From NCBI RefSeq assembly GCF_042648965.1, contig NZ_JBHRYJ010000005.1:62001-126000 (forward strand): a DNA stretch of 64,000 bases, read 5' to 3'. The position numbers and the translations under genes were made by a program. The stretch's first letter is position 1; every line of letters begins with the position of its first letter. Shown piece after piece: positions 33,161 to 41,910 of the stretch. Below the pieces are notes generated by a model. That model searched no databases, had not been told where the DNA came from, and saw only the letters and a list, made by a program, of their open reading frames with translations. This stretch comes from Ferrovibrio xuzhouensis (GTDB lineage: Bacteria; Pseudomonadota; Alphaproteobacteria; Ferrovibrionales; Ferrovibrionaceae).

Positions 33161-36100
33161 ATGCCTGTCAGCACCGCGCCGCAATGGCGCGACCTTCCGT
33201 CTCCGTACGACACCGCGGCTACCGCGCGCGGCATCGAAAGCTGGACCGAGGCCCTGGCCGCCCTGGAAGACCGGGACCTCGCCCGCCGGCTGAAGACCCT
33301 GACCCTCACGGCCGCCGCGCGCAAATCCGGCGCCCGGGCCCTGCTGGACTGCCTGTTCGGCAACTCGCCCTACCTGACCCAGCTGGCGCTGCACGAACCG
33401 GCGACCGTGTCCCTACTCCTGGAATATGGCCCGGATGAGGCGGTCGCCCAGGCGCTGGCGGCCCTGCGTGCCGCGGCCGTGACGGCCGCCACACCGGGCG
33501 ATATCGAGGCGCCGCTGCGCCGGGCCAAGCGGCAGGCGGCGCTGGCGGTGGCGGTGGCCGACATCGCCGGCCTGTGGCCGCTGGAACGGATCACGGGAAT
33601 GTTAAGCGATCTCGCCGCGCTGGCCATCGACAGCGCCATGGCGGTGCTGCTGCGCGCGGCGGCGGCCGATGGCGACCTTGTGCTGGCCGATCCGGCCGAT
33701 CCCTGCCGCGGCTCGGGTTTCGTGGCCCTTGGCATGGGCAAGCTCGGCGCCCGCGAGCTGAACTACTCCAGCGATGTCGACCTGATCATGCTCTACGACC
33801 AGGATGTCGTACGCTATCAGGGCCGCAAGTCGGCGCTGGAATGCTTCGTGCGCCTGACCCAGCAGCTGGTGCGCCTGCTCAGCGACCGCACCGAGGACGG
33901 CTATGTGTTCCGCACCGACCTGCGGCTGCGTCCCGATCCCGGCTCGACACCGGTGGCGCTGTCGATGGCCGCCGCCGAAACCTATTACGAAAGCTTCGGC
34001 CAGAACTGGGAACGCGCCGCCATGATCAAGGCGCGGCCGGTCGGCGGCGACATCGCGGCCGGCGCCGGCTTCCTGCAGCGATTGACGCCCTATGTCTGGC
34101 GCAAGAATCTCGATTACGCCGCCATCGAGGATATCCATTCGATCAAGCGGCAGATCCATGCCCACAAGGGCCACGGCGAGATCGCGGTGGCCGGCCACAA
34201 CATCAAGCTCGGCCGTGGCGGCATCCGCGAGATCGAGTTCTTCGCCCAGACCCAGCAGCTGATCGCCGGCGGCCGCGACATCCGGCTGCGCGAGACGGCG
34301 ACCTGCGACGCGCTGCGCGCCCTGGTCGCCACCGGGCGACTGTCGCAGGCGGCCTGCGACGAGCTGATTGCGGACTACCGCTATCTGCGGCGCGTCGAGC
34401 ATCGCCTGCAGATGATCGACGACGAGCAGACCCATACCCTGCCCGACGATCCGGATCGCCTCGCGCATCTCGCCTGCTTTCTCGGTGCCGCCGATACCGC
34501 CGCCTTCGCGACCGAACTGCTGGCGGTGCTCAAGCGCGTGAAGACGCAATACGACGACCTGTTCAGCGAGGCGCCGGCGCTGAGCAGCGATGCCGGCAGT
34601 CTGGTCTTCACCGGCAAGGAAGACGATCCGGAAACCCTGCGCACGCTGAGCGGCCTCGGTTTCACCGATCCGCCGGCGATCGCCGCGATGATCCGCGGCT
34701 GGCATTTCGGCCGCTATCGCGCCATGCGCTCGGAGCGCGCGCGCGAAAAGCTGACCGCGATCATGCCGCAGTTGCTGGATGCCTTCGCGCGCACCGGCAG
34801 CCCCGATGTGGCGATCCGCCGCTTCGACCAGTTCCTGTCCAGCCTGCCGGCCGGCGTGCAGCTCTTCGCCCTGCTGCAGGCCAATCCCGGCGTGCTGGAT
34901 ACGCTGGCCGAGCTGCTGGCCGCGGCGCCGCAGCTTGCCGAGGCGCTGGCGCAGAATGCCGCGCTGTTCGACAGCCTGCTGGAATATGCCGACCGGCCGG
35001 CAGAATTCGACGCCGCCAAGCTCGCCGCCAGCCTGCAGCGCCAGGTGTCGGCGGCGCGCGATTTCCAGGACGTGCTCGACTGGACCCGGCGCTGGACCCA
35101 CGAGCTGAAACTGCAGGTCGGCATCGGCCTGCTGCGCGGCACGCTGGACGGCGCCGCCGCCGGCGCGGCGCTGAGCACGGTGGCCGATGTGGTGCTGGCC
35201 GACCTGCTCGGTCATGTCGAGGCGGAATTCGCCGCCCAGCACGGCCGCATCCGCCAGGCGAAACTGGTGCTGGTCGGCTTCGGCCGGCTCGGCAGCCGCG
35301 AACTGACGCTGGAATCCGATCTCGATCTTGTCCTGGTGTTCGAGGTGCCGGCCAAGGCCGGTGAATCCGACGGCGAACGGCCATTGACGCCGGGGCTGTA
35401 TTTCACCCGGCTGTGCCAGCGCTTCATCAACGCCATGACCGCGATGACCGGCGAGGGCCGCCTCTACGAGGTCGACATGCGGCTGCGGCCCAGCGGCAAC
35501 GCCGGGCCGATGGCCGTCGGCTTCGACGGCTTCGCCGGCTACCAGCGCAACGAGGCCTGGACCTGGGAGCATATGGCGCTGACCCGCGCGCGGGTGATCT
35601 GCGGCCCGCCGGCGCTGGCGAAGAAGGTCGACCGGCTGCGCACCGAAATCCTGACCCGCGACCGCGACGGCAAAAAACTGCTGGCCGATGTCGCCAGCAT
35701 GCGCAAACGCATGGCCGATCATACGCGCGCCAGCGGACCCTGGGACCTGAAGCAGCAGCGCGGCGGCCTCGTCGATCTCGAATTCATCGTGCAATACCTG
35801 CTGCTGCGCCATGGCGCGGCGGCGCCGCAGATCCTGCACAGCAATCCGGTGGCGGCGCTGGCCGCCATCGGTGCGGCCGGCCTGCTGGATGCGGACGCCG
35901 TCGCCACCCTGACCGCGGCGGCGCAGCTCTATGCCACCCTGCTGGCCGCCTCGCGGCTGGCCGGCCGCGAGGAAGCCGGCGACCCGGCGCACTGGCCGCC
36001 GGCACTGGCGAAACGCCTGCCTGAATTGGCCGGCTGCGCGGATATGGACGCGCTGACCGCGCGGCTCGCCGCCACCCAGCAGGCGGTGCTTGCACTGTTC

Positions 36101-36199
36101 GACACGCTGGTTGAAACTCCCGCCGCCCCCTATCTGGCGCTGGCAGATTCCCTCGCCACGCGCGGCCCGGCCACAGGACAGGATCATGAGCAAGACTGA
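33161..36199 (+). CDS. glnE: Bifunctional glutamine-synthetase adenylyltransferase/adenylyl-removing enzyme
   Basis: This 1012-residue protein has the expected two-domain layout. The N-terminal nucleotidyltransferase (adenylyl-removing) half contains GMGKLGARELNYSSDVDLIML and a regulatory middle. The C-terminal half repeats the motif as GFGRLGSRELTLESDLDLVLVFE (adenylylating site), with VDMRLRPSGNAGPMAV and KQQRGGLVDLEFIVQY. It modifies a tyrosine of GlnA under control of PII and so tunes nitrogen assimilation. ATG 33161 is chosen for the N-terminal match. It overlaps the bcp start by 14 bp, an arrangement seen in other alphaproteobacteria. Confidence 0.96.
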   Translation: MPVSTAPQWRDLPSPYDTAATARGIESWTEALAALEDRDLARRLKTLTLTAAARKSGARALLDCLFGNSPYLTQLALHEPATVSLLLEYGPDEAVAQALAALRAAAVTAATPGDIEAPLRRAKRQAALAVAVADIAGLWPLERITGMLSDLAALAIDSAMAVLLRAAAADGDLVLADPADPCRGSGFVALGMGKLGARELNYSSDVDLIMLYDQDVVRYQGRKSALECFVRLTQQLVRLLSDRTEDGYVFRTDLRLRPDPGSTPVALSMAAAETYYESFGQNWERAAMIKARPVGGDIAAGAGFLQRLTPYVWRKNLDYAAIEDIHSIKRQIHAHKGHGEIAVAGHNIKLGRGGIREIEFFAQTQQLIAGGRDIRLRETATCDALRALVATGRLSQAACDELIADYRYLRRVEHRLQMIDDEQTHTLPDDPDRLAHLACFLGAADTAAFATELLAVLKRVKTQYDDLFSEAPALSSDAGSLVFTGKEDDPETLRTLSGLGFTDPPAIAAMIRGWHFGRYRAMRSERAREKLTAIMPQLLDAFARTGSPDVAIRRFDQFLSSLPAGVQLFALLQANPGVLDTLAELLAAAPQLAEALAQNAALFDSLLEYADRPAEFDAAKLAASLQRQVSAARDFQDVLDWTRRWTHELKLQVGIGLLRGTLDGAAAGAALSTVADVVLADLLGHVEAEFAAQHGRIRQAKLVLVGFGRLGSRELTLESDLDLVLVFEVPAKAGESDGERPLTPGLYFTRLCQRFINAMTAMTGEGRLYEVDMRLRPSGNAGPMAVGFDGFAGYQRNEAWTWEHMALTRARVICGPPALAKKVDRLRTEILTRDRDGKKLLADVASMRKRMADHTRASGPWDLKQQRGGLVDLEFIVQYLLLRHGAAAPQILHSNPVAALAAIGAAGLLDADAVATLTAAAQLYATLLAASRLAGREEAGDPAHWPPALAKRLPELAGCADMDALTARLAATQQAVLALFDTLVETPAAPYLALADSLATRGPATGQDHEQD

Positions 36200-36668
36200 C
36201 ACCGTACAGCTCGCCGTCGGCGACAAGGCGCCGGCCTTCACCCTGCCGACCGATGGCGGCGGCAAGGTTTCGCTGTCCTCCCTCAAGGGCCAGATCGTCG
36301 TGCTGTATTTCTATCCCAAGGACGACACCTCGGGCTGCACCAAGGAAGCCATCGAATTCAGCGCCGCCAAGGCGAAGTTCGACAAGCTGGGCGCCGTGGT
36401 GATCGGCTGTTCGCGCGACAGCGTCGCCAGCCACGACAAGTTCAAGGGCAAGCACAAGCTGAAGGTGACGCTGGCGGCCGACGAAACCGGCAAGGCCACC
36501 GAGTCGTATGGCGTCTGGGGCGAGAAAAGCCTGTACGGGCGCAAGTACATGGGCATCGAGCGGGCCACCTTCCTGATCGACGGGGCGGGAAAACTCGCTG
36601 CCGTCTGGCGCAAGGTGAAAGTGGCCGGCCATGTCGAGGCGGTGCTGAAAGCAGCCCAGTCGATTTAG
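36186..36668 (+). CDS. bcp: Thioredoxin-dependent peroxiredoxin, Bcp/PrxQ type
   Basis: This 160-residue peroxidase contains GDKAPAFTLPTDGG, then YFYPKDDTSGCTKEAIEF with the peroxidatic cysteine; the usual TPGCT reads TSGCT. The second cysteine that PrxQ proteins often carry five residues later (CTxxACxF) is absent, and another Cys appears at VVIGCSRDS. It may therefore act as a 1-Cys enzyme or use that Cys as a resolving partner. It reduces hydroperoxides. The start ATG 36186 overlaps the end of glnE, so the two are co-transcribed. Confidence 0.93.
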   Translation: MSKTDTVQLAVGDKAPAFTLPTDGGGKVSLSSLKGQIVVLYFYPKDDTSGCTKEAIEFSAAKAKFDKLGAVVIGCSRDSVASHDKFKGKHKLKVTLAADETGKATESYGVWGEKSLYGRKYMGIERATFLIDGAGKLAAVWRKVKVAGHVEAVLKAAQSI

Positions 36669-36687
36669 AATCAACTGCTTGCGGCTT

Positions 36688-36708
36688 TTATCCACATCCT
36701 GTGGATAA
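36688..36708. promoter_or_regulatory. Palindromic pair of consensus DnaA boxes
   Basis: TTATCCACA (36688-36696), spacer TCC and TGTGGATAA (36700-36708) are two perfect DnaA boxes in inverted orientation. They lie about 145 bp upstream of the M23 peptidase start, flanked by GANTC sites at 36668-36672 and 36765-36769. They may make this promoter DnaA-responsive. The stem has no T run directly after it, so a terminator role for bcp is less likely; an oriC is not supported by other features here. Confidence 0.7.
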
Positions 36709-36850
36709 CCAACGCGACACCACCTAAGTCTGTGTTCGCGCGCGTTTTTTCCCGAAACGTCATCGAATCCACCTTGCATTAACCAAACCAAATAAGCCCT
36801 AATCCTCGCGAGAATTTCAGAGGGATTATCAACAAACACCGGGGGGCCGT

Positions 36851-38368
36851 GTGATAAGACGCGCGAGACGGCAATGGCGGGAGTTGCGCGACCGCCTGTT
36901 TCCCGAGCGGCAGATCATCTTCCGCAGCCGGGGCGATGTCCGCTATATCGCGTTGTCGACCCGCAGCCAGCTGCTGATGGCGACGACCGTGGTGGCCTTC
37001 GCCGGCTGGGTCGGCTACGCATCGGTGAACGTCTTCTACCGCGACAGCCTGCTGGACGCGCGGGACCGCCGCATCGCCGAACTCAGCCTCGCCTATGACC
37101 GCCTGTCGGCGGATTTCGACCACAGCCAGGAGAATTTCGTCGTCGCCTCGCGCGACCTCGAAGAGCGCTATCGTCGCCTCTACGACATGACGATGAAGCA
37201 GCGCGCCCCCGGCCTGCCCGGCAGCGCCGGCAGCCCCGGCAGCAATGTGCAGACCGGCGCCCTGCCCGCCGCGCCGGCCAACAAGGCGCCCGACACGAGC
37301 AAGCTGGCTGAAACCGCCGACAAGGCGCCCGAGGCCAAAGTCGCAGATGCCAAACCCGCCAAGGGCAAGGCCGCCGCCGCGCCGGCTGCCGATCCGGCAC
37401 CGGCCGTCAAGGATGCTGCCGCCAATGCCGGCACCAAGCTCGCCTCGATCGTGCCGGTGGCGCCGCTGCATGCCGGCGACGATCATGACAGCGCCGACGA
37501 TGCCGCCGCAGGCGAAGACCTCGAGGCGATGCAGCGCGAGGCGAAGAGCCGCCCGCCGGTTCCCGCGGTGAAGCCCGGCGATCTCGAAACCCGCATCCTC
37601 GCCGTGCGCGGCCGCCAGCGCGAACTGCTCGACGACCTGTCGCAGCGCACCGAGAAAAGCGTCGCCCAGATGGAGAAGGCGCTGAAGCTGACCGGCCTCG
37701 ATGTCGGCGGCATGCTGGCGCGTGCCGCCGAGGCCCGCGCCGATGTCGGCATCGGCGGCCCGCTCAAGGCGCTCGGCTTTGCCGGCGACAGCAAGACCGG
37801 CGGCGATGCCGCCAAGACCGGCGTCGCCGTCGCGTCGCTCGGCAGCACCGACGGGATCGACCAGGACATGAACAGCCTGGAAGGCAAGCTCGGCCGCTGG
37901 GGCGAACTGATGATCCTGGCCCAGCGCCTGCCGCTCGCCGTGCCGATGGCCGGCGACCCGGAAGTCTCCAGCACCTACGGCCGCCGGCTCGATCCGTTTA
38001 CCAAGCAATGGGCATTTCACGCAGGCATTGATTTCATCGGCCCGCTGCGCTCGCCGATCCTGTCGACCGCGCCCGGCGTCGTTGTATTCGCCGGCCGCAA
38101 AGGCCCGTACGGCCGCACCGTCGAAATCGACCATGGCCTCGGCATCAAAACGCGCTATGCTCACATGAGTTCGATCACCGTGCAGACCGGCGACACCGTT
38201 CCCTACGGGCGCCAGGTGGGGACCATGGGTTCCACCGGCCGCAGTACCGGCCAGCATCTGCATTATGAAATCCTGCTCGACGACGAGCAGATCGATCCCG
38301 CCAAATTCATCGAGGCCGGCTACCATGTTTTCAAGCAGCAAGAAGAGCAATCCAGCGCCCGCCGCTAA
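36851..38368 (+). CDS. M23 family metallopeptidase (bactofilin-associated)
   Basis: This 505-residue membrane-anchored peptidoglycan endopeptidase starts at GTG 36851. A short cytoplasmic Arg-rich segment is followed by one transmembrane helix (about 42-62), a coiled coil (about 75-110), a long Ala/Pro/Lys-rich linker (115-230), another helical region and the C-terminal M23 (LytM) domain. Zinc ligands are in FHAGIDF and in GQHLHYEIL, with SSTYGRRLDPF ahead. The bactofilin gene overlaps its 3' end by 44 bp. In other alphaproteobacteria the two proteins cooperate in localised wall remodelling and cell shape, and this pair is likely to do the same. The GTG start is weakly supported. Confidence 0.92.
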   Translation: MIRRARRQWRELRDRLFPERQIIFRSRGDVRYIALSTRSQLLMATTVVAFAGWVGYASVNVFYRDSLLDARDRRIAELSLAYDRLSADFDHSQENFVVASRDLEERYRRLYDMTMKQRAPGLPGSAGSPGSNVQTGALPAAPANKAPDTSKLAETADKAPEAKVADAKPAKGKAAAAPAADPAPAVKDAAANAGTKLASIVPVAPLHAGDDHDSADDAAAGEDLEAMQREAKSRPPVPAVKPGDLETRILAVRGRQRELLDDLSQRTEKSVAQMEKALKLTGLDVGGMLARAAEARADVGIGGPLKALGFAGDSKTGGDAAKTGVAVASLGSTDGIDQDMNSLEGKLGRWGELMILAQRLPLAVPMAGDPEVSSTYGRRLDPFTKQWAFHAGIDFIGPLRSPILSTAPGVVVFAGRKGPYGRTVEIDHGLGIKTRYAHMSSITVQTGDTVPYGRQVGTMGSTGRSTGQHLHYEILLDDEQIDPAKFIEAGYHVFKQQEEQSSARR

Positions 38369-38870
38369 GCAGAACCCGCCGTCGATCCTCAGCGCAGGGC
38401 TGACGGTCAATGGCGATCTGGTCAGCGAAGGCGAAATGCAGATCGACTGCGTCGTCAACGGCGACGTCACTGCGGTGCGGCTTGCCGTCGGCGAGAATGC
38501 CCGCGTGGTCGGCGAGGTGATGGCCGACCAGGTGCTGATCCGCGGCGAAGTGGTCGGCCGCATCCGCGCCAAGTCGGTCGAGCTCGACAAGACCGCCCGG
38601 GTGCGCGGCGACATCTGGCACGAGCTGCTGTCGATCGCCGCCGGTGCCAAGGTCGAGGGTCACTGCAAGCAGACCGAGAACCCGCGCGAGCTGCCGACCA
38701 AGCTGAGCGTCATCGACGGCGCCGAGGCGCGCAAGGACGAGGCCGCCGACAAGGACGCCAAGCTCGCCGGCAAGCCCGCCGTGAAGGGCAGCAGCAGCAG
38801 CGCAGGCAACACTACCGGCGCCGACATGCCGATGCCGGCGATGGCGCGCACCGCCGCGGTGACCAGCTAG
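38325..38870 (+). CDS. Bactofilin (polymer-forming cytoskeletal protein)
   Basis: This 181-residue protein has a short unstructured N-terminus with Lys/Ser/Pro, then the DUF583 right-handed beta-helix, visible as repeated short strands: ILSAGLTVNGDLVSEGEMQID, then GDVTAVRLAVGENARVVGEVMADQVLIRGEVVGRI and ARVRGDIWHELLSIAAGAKVEG. The tail is Lys/Ala/Ser rich. Bactofilins form nucleotide-independent filaments that recruit wall enzymes. ATG 38325 sits inside the M23 gene, in another frame. A strong bidirectional terminator follows 20 bp after the stop. Confidence 0.94.
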   Translation: MFSSSKKSNPAPAAKQNPPSILSAGLTVNGDLVSEGEMQIDCVVNGDVTAVRLAVGENARVVGEVMADQVLIRGEVVGRIRAKSVELDKTARVRGDIWHELLSIAAGAKVEGHCKQTENPRELPTKLSVIDGAEARKDEAADKDAKLAGKPAVKGSSSSAGNTTGADMPMPAMARTAAVTS

Positions 38871-38890
38871 GCGCAACCGATCATTCCCGG

Positions 38891-38920
38891 AAAAAGGCGG
38901 CCCCTTCGGCCGCCTTTTTT
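38891..38920. terminator. Bidirectional rho-independent terminator
   Basis: AAAAAGGCGGCC (38891-38902) and GGCCGCCTTTTT (38908-38919) form a 12-bp stem with a 5-nt loop; T and A runs on either side serve the bactofilin gene and the convergent hydrolase gene. Confidence 0.92.
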
Positions 38921-38926
38921 GTGGGT

Positions 38927-39622
38927 TCAGAACCGCCCGTCGCGCAGGAAACGCAGCACGGCGGCAATCACGCGGCGGTCGCCGGGCAGCAGGCTGTGGG
39001 CGGCATCCACCGCGATGCCGTCGGCGGCGCCGGCCAGCATGGCGGAATCGCGCTCCACCGTGCCGTCACCGGCCTCCCCCGCCCCATGCGCAAGATTGAC
39101 CCAGGCGCTCGGGTTGAACGGATGGAAACGGCGGGTGCCGACGATCACCCCGGTCTCGGGCGCCGGCAGCGGCGGCAGGGTGTTCAGCCAGGCGGCATCG
39201 CGGCCAAGCTCGGCCGTCGGCCGGCCGAACCAGCCGGCGACCGGCCGGGTCAGCGGCCGGGCCAGCAGGCGGTCGACGACTTTCGCGCCGCGATTGGGCA
39301 CCCCGATCAGCACGACACGGCCAAGGACACGGCCGGGCTCGAAATGCGGCGGCGGCCCGGCCAGCGCGGCGCGGATCAGCAGGCCGCCGAGCGAATGACC
39401 GACCAGATGAGTCCGGCCGCCTTCCGCCAGTGGCGGCAGCCCGGCAAGAAAGTCGCGCACCTGCGCGGTCAGCGTGGCGATATCGTGCCGCCGGCTGGGG
39501 TAGCCGTGATTGACGACGGCATAGCCGGCGCCCGCAAGCGCGCGGGCCAGCCCGGCCATGCTGCGCGGCGTGCGCGCCAGGCCATGCAGCAGGATCACGC
39601 GGTCGGGGGGTGTCTTGTCCAT
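38927..39622 (-). CDS. Lipase-like alpha/beta hydrolase
   Basis: This 231-residue hydrolase has VILLHGLARTPRSM (oxyanion loop) and the nucleophile elbow HLVGHSLGG near residue 82. Acid and histidine are probably DGTVERDSA and AAHSLLPGD. It resembles GPI inositol-deacylase-type and lipase-class-3-like proteins, without certainty. The start MDKTPPD at 39622 is preferred: an upstream Met would read into the REP-like palindrome and encode the tell-tale DARIKSGHDN stretch. Function is unknown, cellular location probably cytoplasmic. Confidence 0.8.
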   Translation of the reverse strand: MDKTPPDRVILLHGLARTPRSMAGLARALAGAGYAVVNHGYPSRRHDIATLTAQVRDFLAGLPPLAEGGRTHLVGHSLGGLLIRAALAGPPPHFEPGRVLGRVVLIGVPNRGAKVVDRLLARPLTRPVAGWFGRPTAELGRDAAWLNTLPPLPAPETGVIVGTRRFHPFNPSAWVNLAHGAGEAGDGTVERDSAMLAGAADGIAVDAAHSLLPGDRRVIAAVLRFLRDGRF

Positions 39623-39632
39623 AGCCCTATTG

Positions 39633-39709
39633 TCATGCCCGGACTTGATCCGGGCATCCACGCTTTTTTGAAGCCATAAACGTGGATGGCCGGGTCAGGC
39701 CCGGCCATG
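39633..39709. repeat. REP-like palindrome pair
   Basis: ATGCCCGGA-cttga-TCCGGGCAT (39636-39658) and ATGGCCGGG-tcagg-CCCGGCCAT (39686-39708) have 9-bp perfect arms and 5-bp cores. Their flanks GTC/CCACG are inverted relative to each other, as in paired REP elements. A more degenerate relative follows around 39741-39793. The same design (arms plus a CAAG-containing core) recurs near 46.1-46.6 kb. Confidence 0.8.
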
Positions 39710-39809
39710 ACGAAATTATCTTGTCTTAACGCTACGCCACCCCGTCACGCCGGGGTCCCGTTAAAACCGGGGTCCCCGTTTGCGCGGGAACGACGTTCCA
39801 GACAGCGGC

Positions 39810-40929
39810 TTACGCCGCCTCGTCGCCGCCGGCGCCGACCTTGGCGGCAAGCTGGGCGGCCATGAACGGGTCGAGATCGCCGTCGAGCACCCCTTGCGTG
39901 TCGCTGGTCTCGAGTTCGGTGCGCAGGTCCTTCACCATCTGGTAGGGATGCAGCACGTAGGAGCGGATCTGGTGGCCCCAGCCGATGTCGCTCTTGCTGT
40001 CGAAGGCGGCCTGCTTGGCGGCTTCGCGCTTCTGCAGTTCCTGCTCGTAGAGCCGCGCCTTCAGCATCTTCATCGCCTCGTCGCGGTTGCGATGCTGGCT
40101 CTTGTTGGTCTGGCAGGCCACGACAATACCCGACGGCATATGGGTGATACGCACCGCCGAATCCGTCTTGTTGACGTGCTGGCCGCCCGCACCCGAGGCG
40201 CGGTAGGTATCGACGCGCAGGTCCTTGTCGAGCACCTCGATCTCGATGGTGTCGTCGACCACCGGATAGGCGCCCACGGAAGCGAAGCTGGTATGCCGGC
40301 GTGCGTTGGAATCGTAGGGCGAGATGCGCACCAGCCGGTGCACGCCGCTCTCGTTCTTCAGCCAGCCATAGGCATTGGGGCCGGAGACCTTGATGGTGGC
40401 CGACTTGATGCCGGCCTCCTCGCCGTCGCTCTCTTCCTGGAATTCGACCTTGTAGCCATGGGCTTCCGCCCAGCGCACATACATGCGCAGCAGCATCGAG
40501 GCCCAGTCCTGGCTTTCGGTGCCGCCGGCGCCGGCATGCACCTCGAGGAAGGCGTCATTGGCATCGGCCTCGCCCGACAGCAGGCTTTCCAGCCGCGCCT
40601 TGGCGACCTCGTCGCGCAGGCCGGCGATGGCGGCTTCCGCCTCGTCGACCACACCCTGGTCGCCCTCGGCCTCGCCGAGTTCGATCAGGTCGATGTTGTC
40701 CTGCAGGCCGGATTCCAGCCGGCGCTGGGTGCCGACGGCACGGTCGAGCCGGTTGCGCTCGCGCAGCATGGCCTGGGCGTCGGCGGGATTGTTCCAGAGG
40801 GCGGAATCCTCCGCCCGGGCATTCAGTTCTTCGAGCTTCTTGACCGCGCTATCCCAGTCAAAGAGACCTCCTCAGCAGTCCAAGCGACTGCTGGATTTCG
40901 TCGGCCATCGCCCTGATTTCGGCGCGCAT
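39810..40929 (-). CDS. prfB: Peptide chain release factor 2 with programmed +1 frameshift
   Basis: The gene is split in two frames. The first reads 40929-40861 (23 codons, MRAEIRAMADEIQQSLGLL) and reaches TGA at 40860-40858. After a +1 shift at CTT the second frame reads DWDSAVKKL and runs from 40859 to the stop at 39810, giving 372 residues. The catalytic GGQ is in SGAGGQHVNKTDSAVRITH, and the stop-codon recognition segment reads RISPYDSNARRH (SPY in place of SPF). It terminates translation at UGA and UAA. The frameshift site at 40857-40872 is intact. Located between REP-like repeats and a DsbA-like gene. Confidence 0.95.
40857..40872 (-). promoter_or_regulatory. RF2 programmed frameshift site
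   Basis: On the minus strand the order is AGGAGG (40872-40867), TCT, CTT, TGA, C: a Shine-Dalgarno-like hexamer three bases before the slippery CTT and an in-frame TGA followed by C. This is the classic autoregulatory +1 frameshift, in which low RF2 at the UGA favours slippage and completes RF2. Confidence 0.93.
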
Positions 40930-41019
40930 GTCGGTTCCTGAAAAAGCGGGTGAATCCGGGCCGGACCATACGGATTCCCGGCCCCGCCGTCAAATCACCG
41001 GAATGGCGGAAAACGGCGG

Positions 41020-41784
41020 TCAGCTCCGCGCCGCCTTCACCATCTGGCGCAGGCTGTCGAGCGAGACCGCGCCGGGCGCCAGTTCGGTGCCGATCACGAA
41101 GGCCGGCGTGCCCTGGATGCCGAGCCTGTCGGCCAGTGCCAGGTTGTCGCGCAGCACCGCCTCGACCTTGGGCGTCTGCATGTCGGTCTTCAGCTTCGCC
41201 ACATCGAGTCCGGCCTCGCCGGCCATGCGGAAGATCTCGGTATCCGACAGCTGGCCGCGGAAGGCCATCATGGCGTCATGGAAGGCCATGTACTTGCTGC
41301 CCTTGCCCTGCTGCAGCGCGGCCACCGCGGCGCGCGAGGCGATCACGCTTTCCGGGCCCAGCACCGGCAGTTCCTTGAGTACCAGCCGCAGCTTGCCGTC
41401 TTCCTTCAGCAGGGCCTGGATATGCGGCTGCATCTGCTTGCAGTAGGGGCAGCGGTAATCGAAGAACTCGACGATGGTGACATCGCCCTTCGGGTTGCCG
41501 GCCACGTAGGAGGCGGCATCCTCGAACAGGTCCTTGTGGCTGGCGGCAATCGCCGCCCGTGACGCCGCGGCGGCGCCGGCCTGCTGCTTGGCATCCAGCG
41601 CATGCATGGCCTCGACCAGCACTTCCGGATTCTTCACCAGATAGTCGCGGATCATCGCCTCGATGGCGGTCTTCTGCGCCGGCGTGAAGCTTGTCTGCTG
41701 CGCCGCGGCGGGACGGGCCGCCAGCAGCGCCAGGCTCAGCGCAAGCACCGCAACGGCGGCGGACAGGAAACGGAACGGGGGCAT
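41020..41784 (-). CDS. DsbA-family thiol oxidoreductase (BdbD/Com1-like)
   Basis: This 254-residue protein has a Sec signal peptide of about 28 residues ending ARPAAA. An N-terminal helical region (IEAMIRDYLVKNPEVLVEAM) is typical of this subgroup. The thioredoxin fold carries the active-site CPYC in VEFFDYRCPYCKQMQP, and GIQGTPAFVIGTEL gives the cis-proline loop. It acts in the periplasm on disulfide formation or isomerisation. The start MPPFRF at 41784 is favoured because the longer form has no function for its extra 18 residues. It lies downstream of the M48 protease on the same strand. Confidence 0.92.
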   Translation of the reverse strand: MPPFRFLSAAVAVLALSLALLAARPAAAQQTSFTPAQKTAIEAMIRDYLVKNPEVLVEAMHALDAKQQAGAAAASRAAIAASHKDLFEDAASYVAGNPKGDVTIVEFFDYRCPYCKQMQPHIQALLKEDGKLRLVLKELPVLGPESVIASRAAVAALQQGKGSKYMAFHDAMMAFRGQLSDTEIFRMAGEAGLDVAKLKTDMQTPKVEAVLRDNLALADRLGIQGTPAFVIGTELAPGAVSLDSLRQMVKAARS

Positions 41785-41910
41785 GCAGAATCCTCGGTTA
41801 GCAGGGGCACTATGCCGGCCGCGGGCCGGCCGCGGCAAGCCACAAGGCTGTGAAGAGAAGCGGGGGCTGTGAAGGGAAACGGGGCTGTGAAGGGAACCGG
41901 GAAAACCGCC

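Noticed and set aside
36688..36708. Perfect inverted repeat as a rho-independent terminator of bcp
   Set aside because: The arms are AT/GC mixed, there is no T run right after the stem, and both arms are exact DnaA-box consensus, which explains the palindrome better.
36661..36850. Replication origin at the DnaA-box pair
   Set aside because: Only two boxes are present, without an AT-rich unwinding region or the usual origin-neighbour genes (hemE, dnaA, parAB, gidAB).
40858..40929. prfB as a frameshifted pseudogene
   Set aside because: The frame break coincides with the complete RF2 frameshift signal and the protein is otherwise full length with GGQ.
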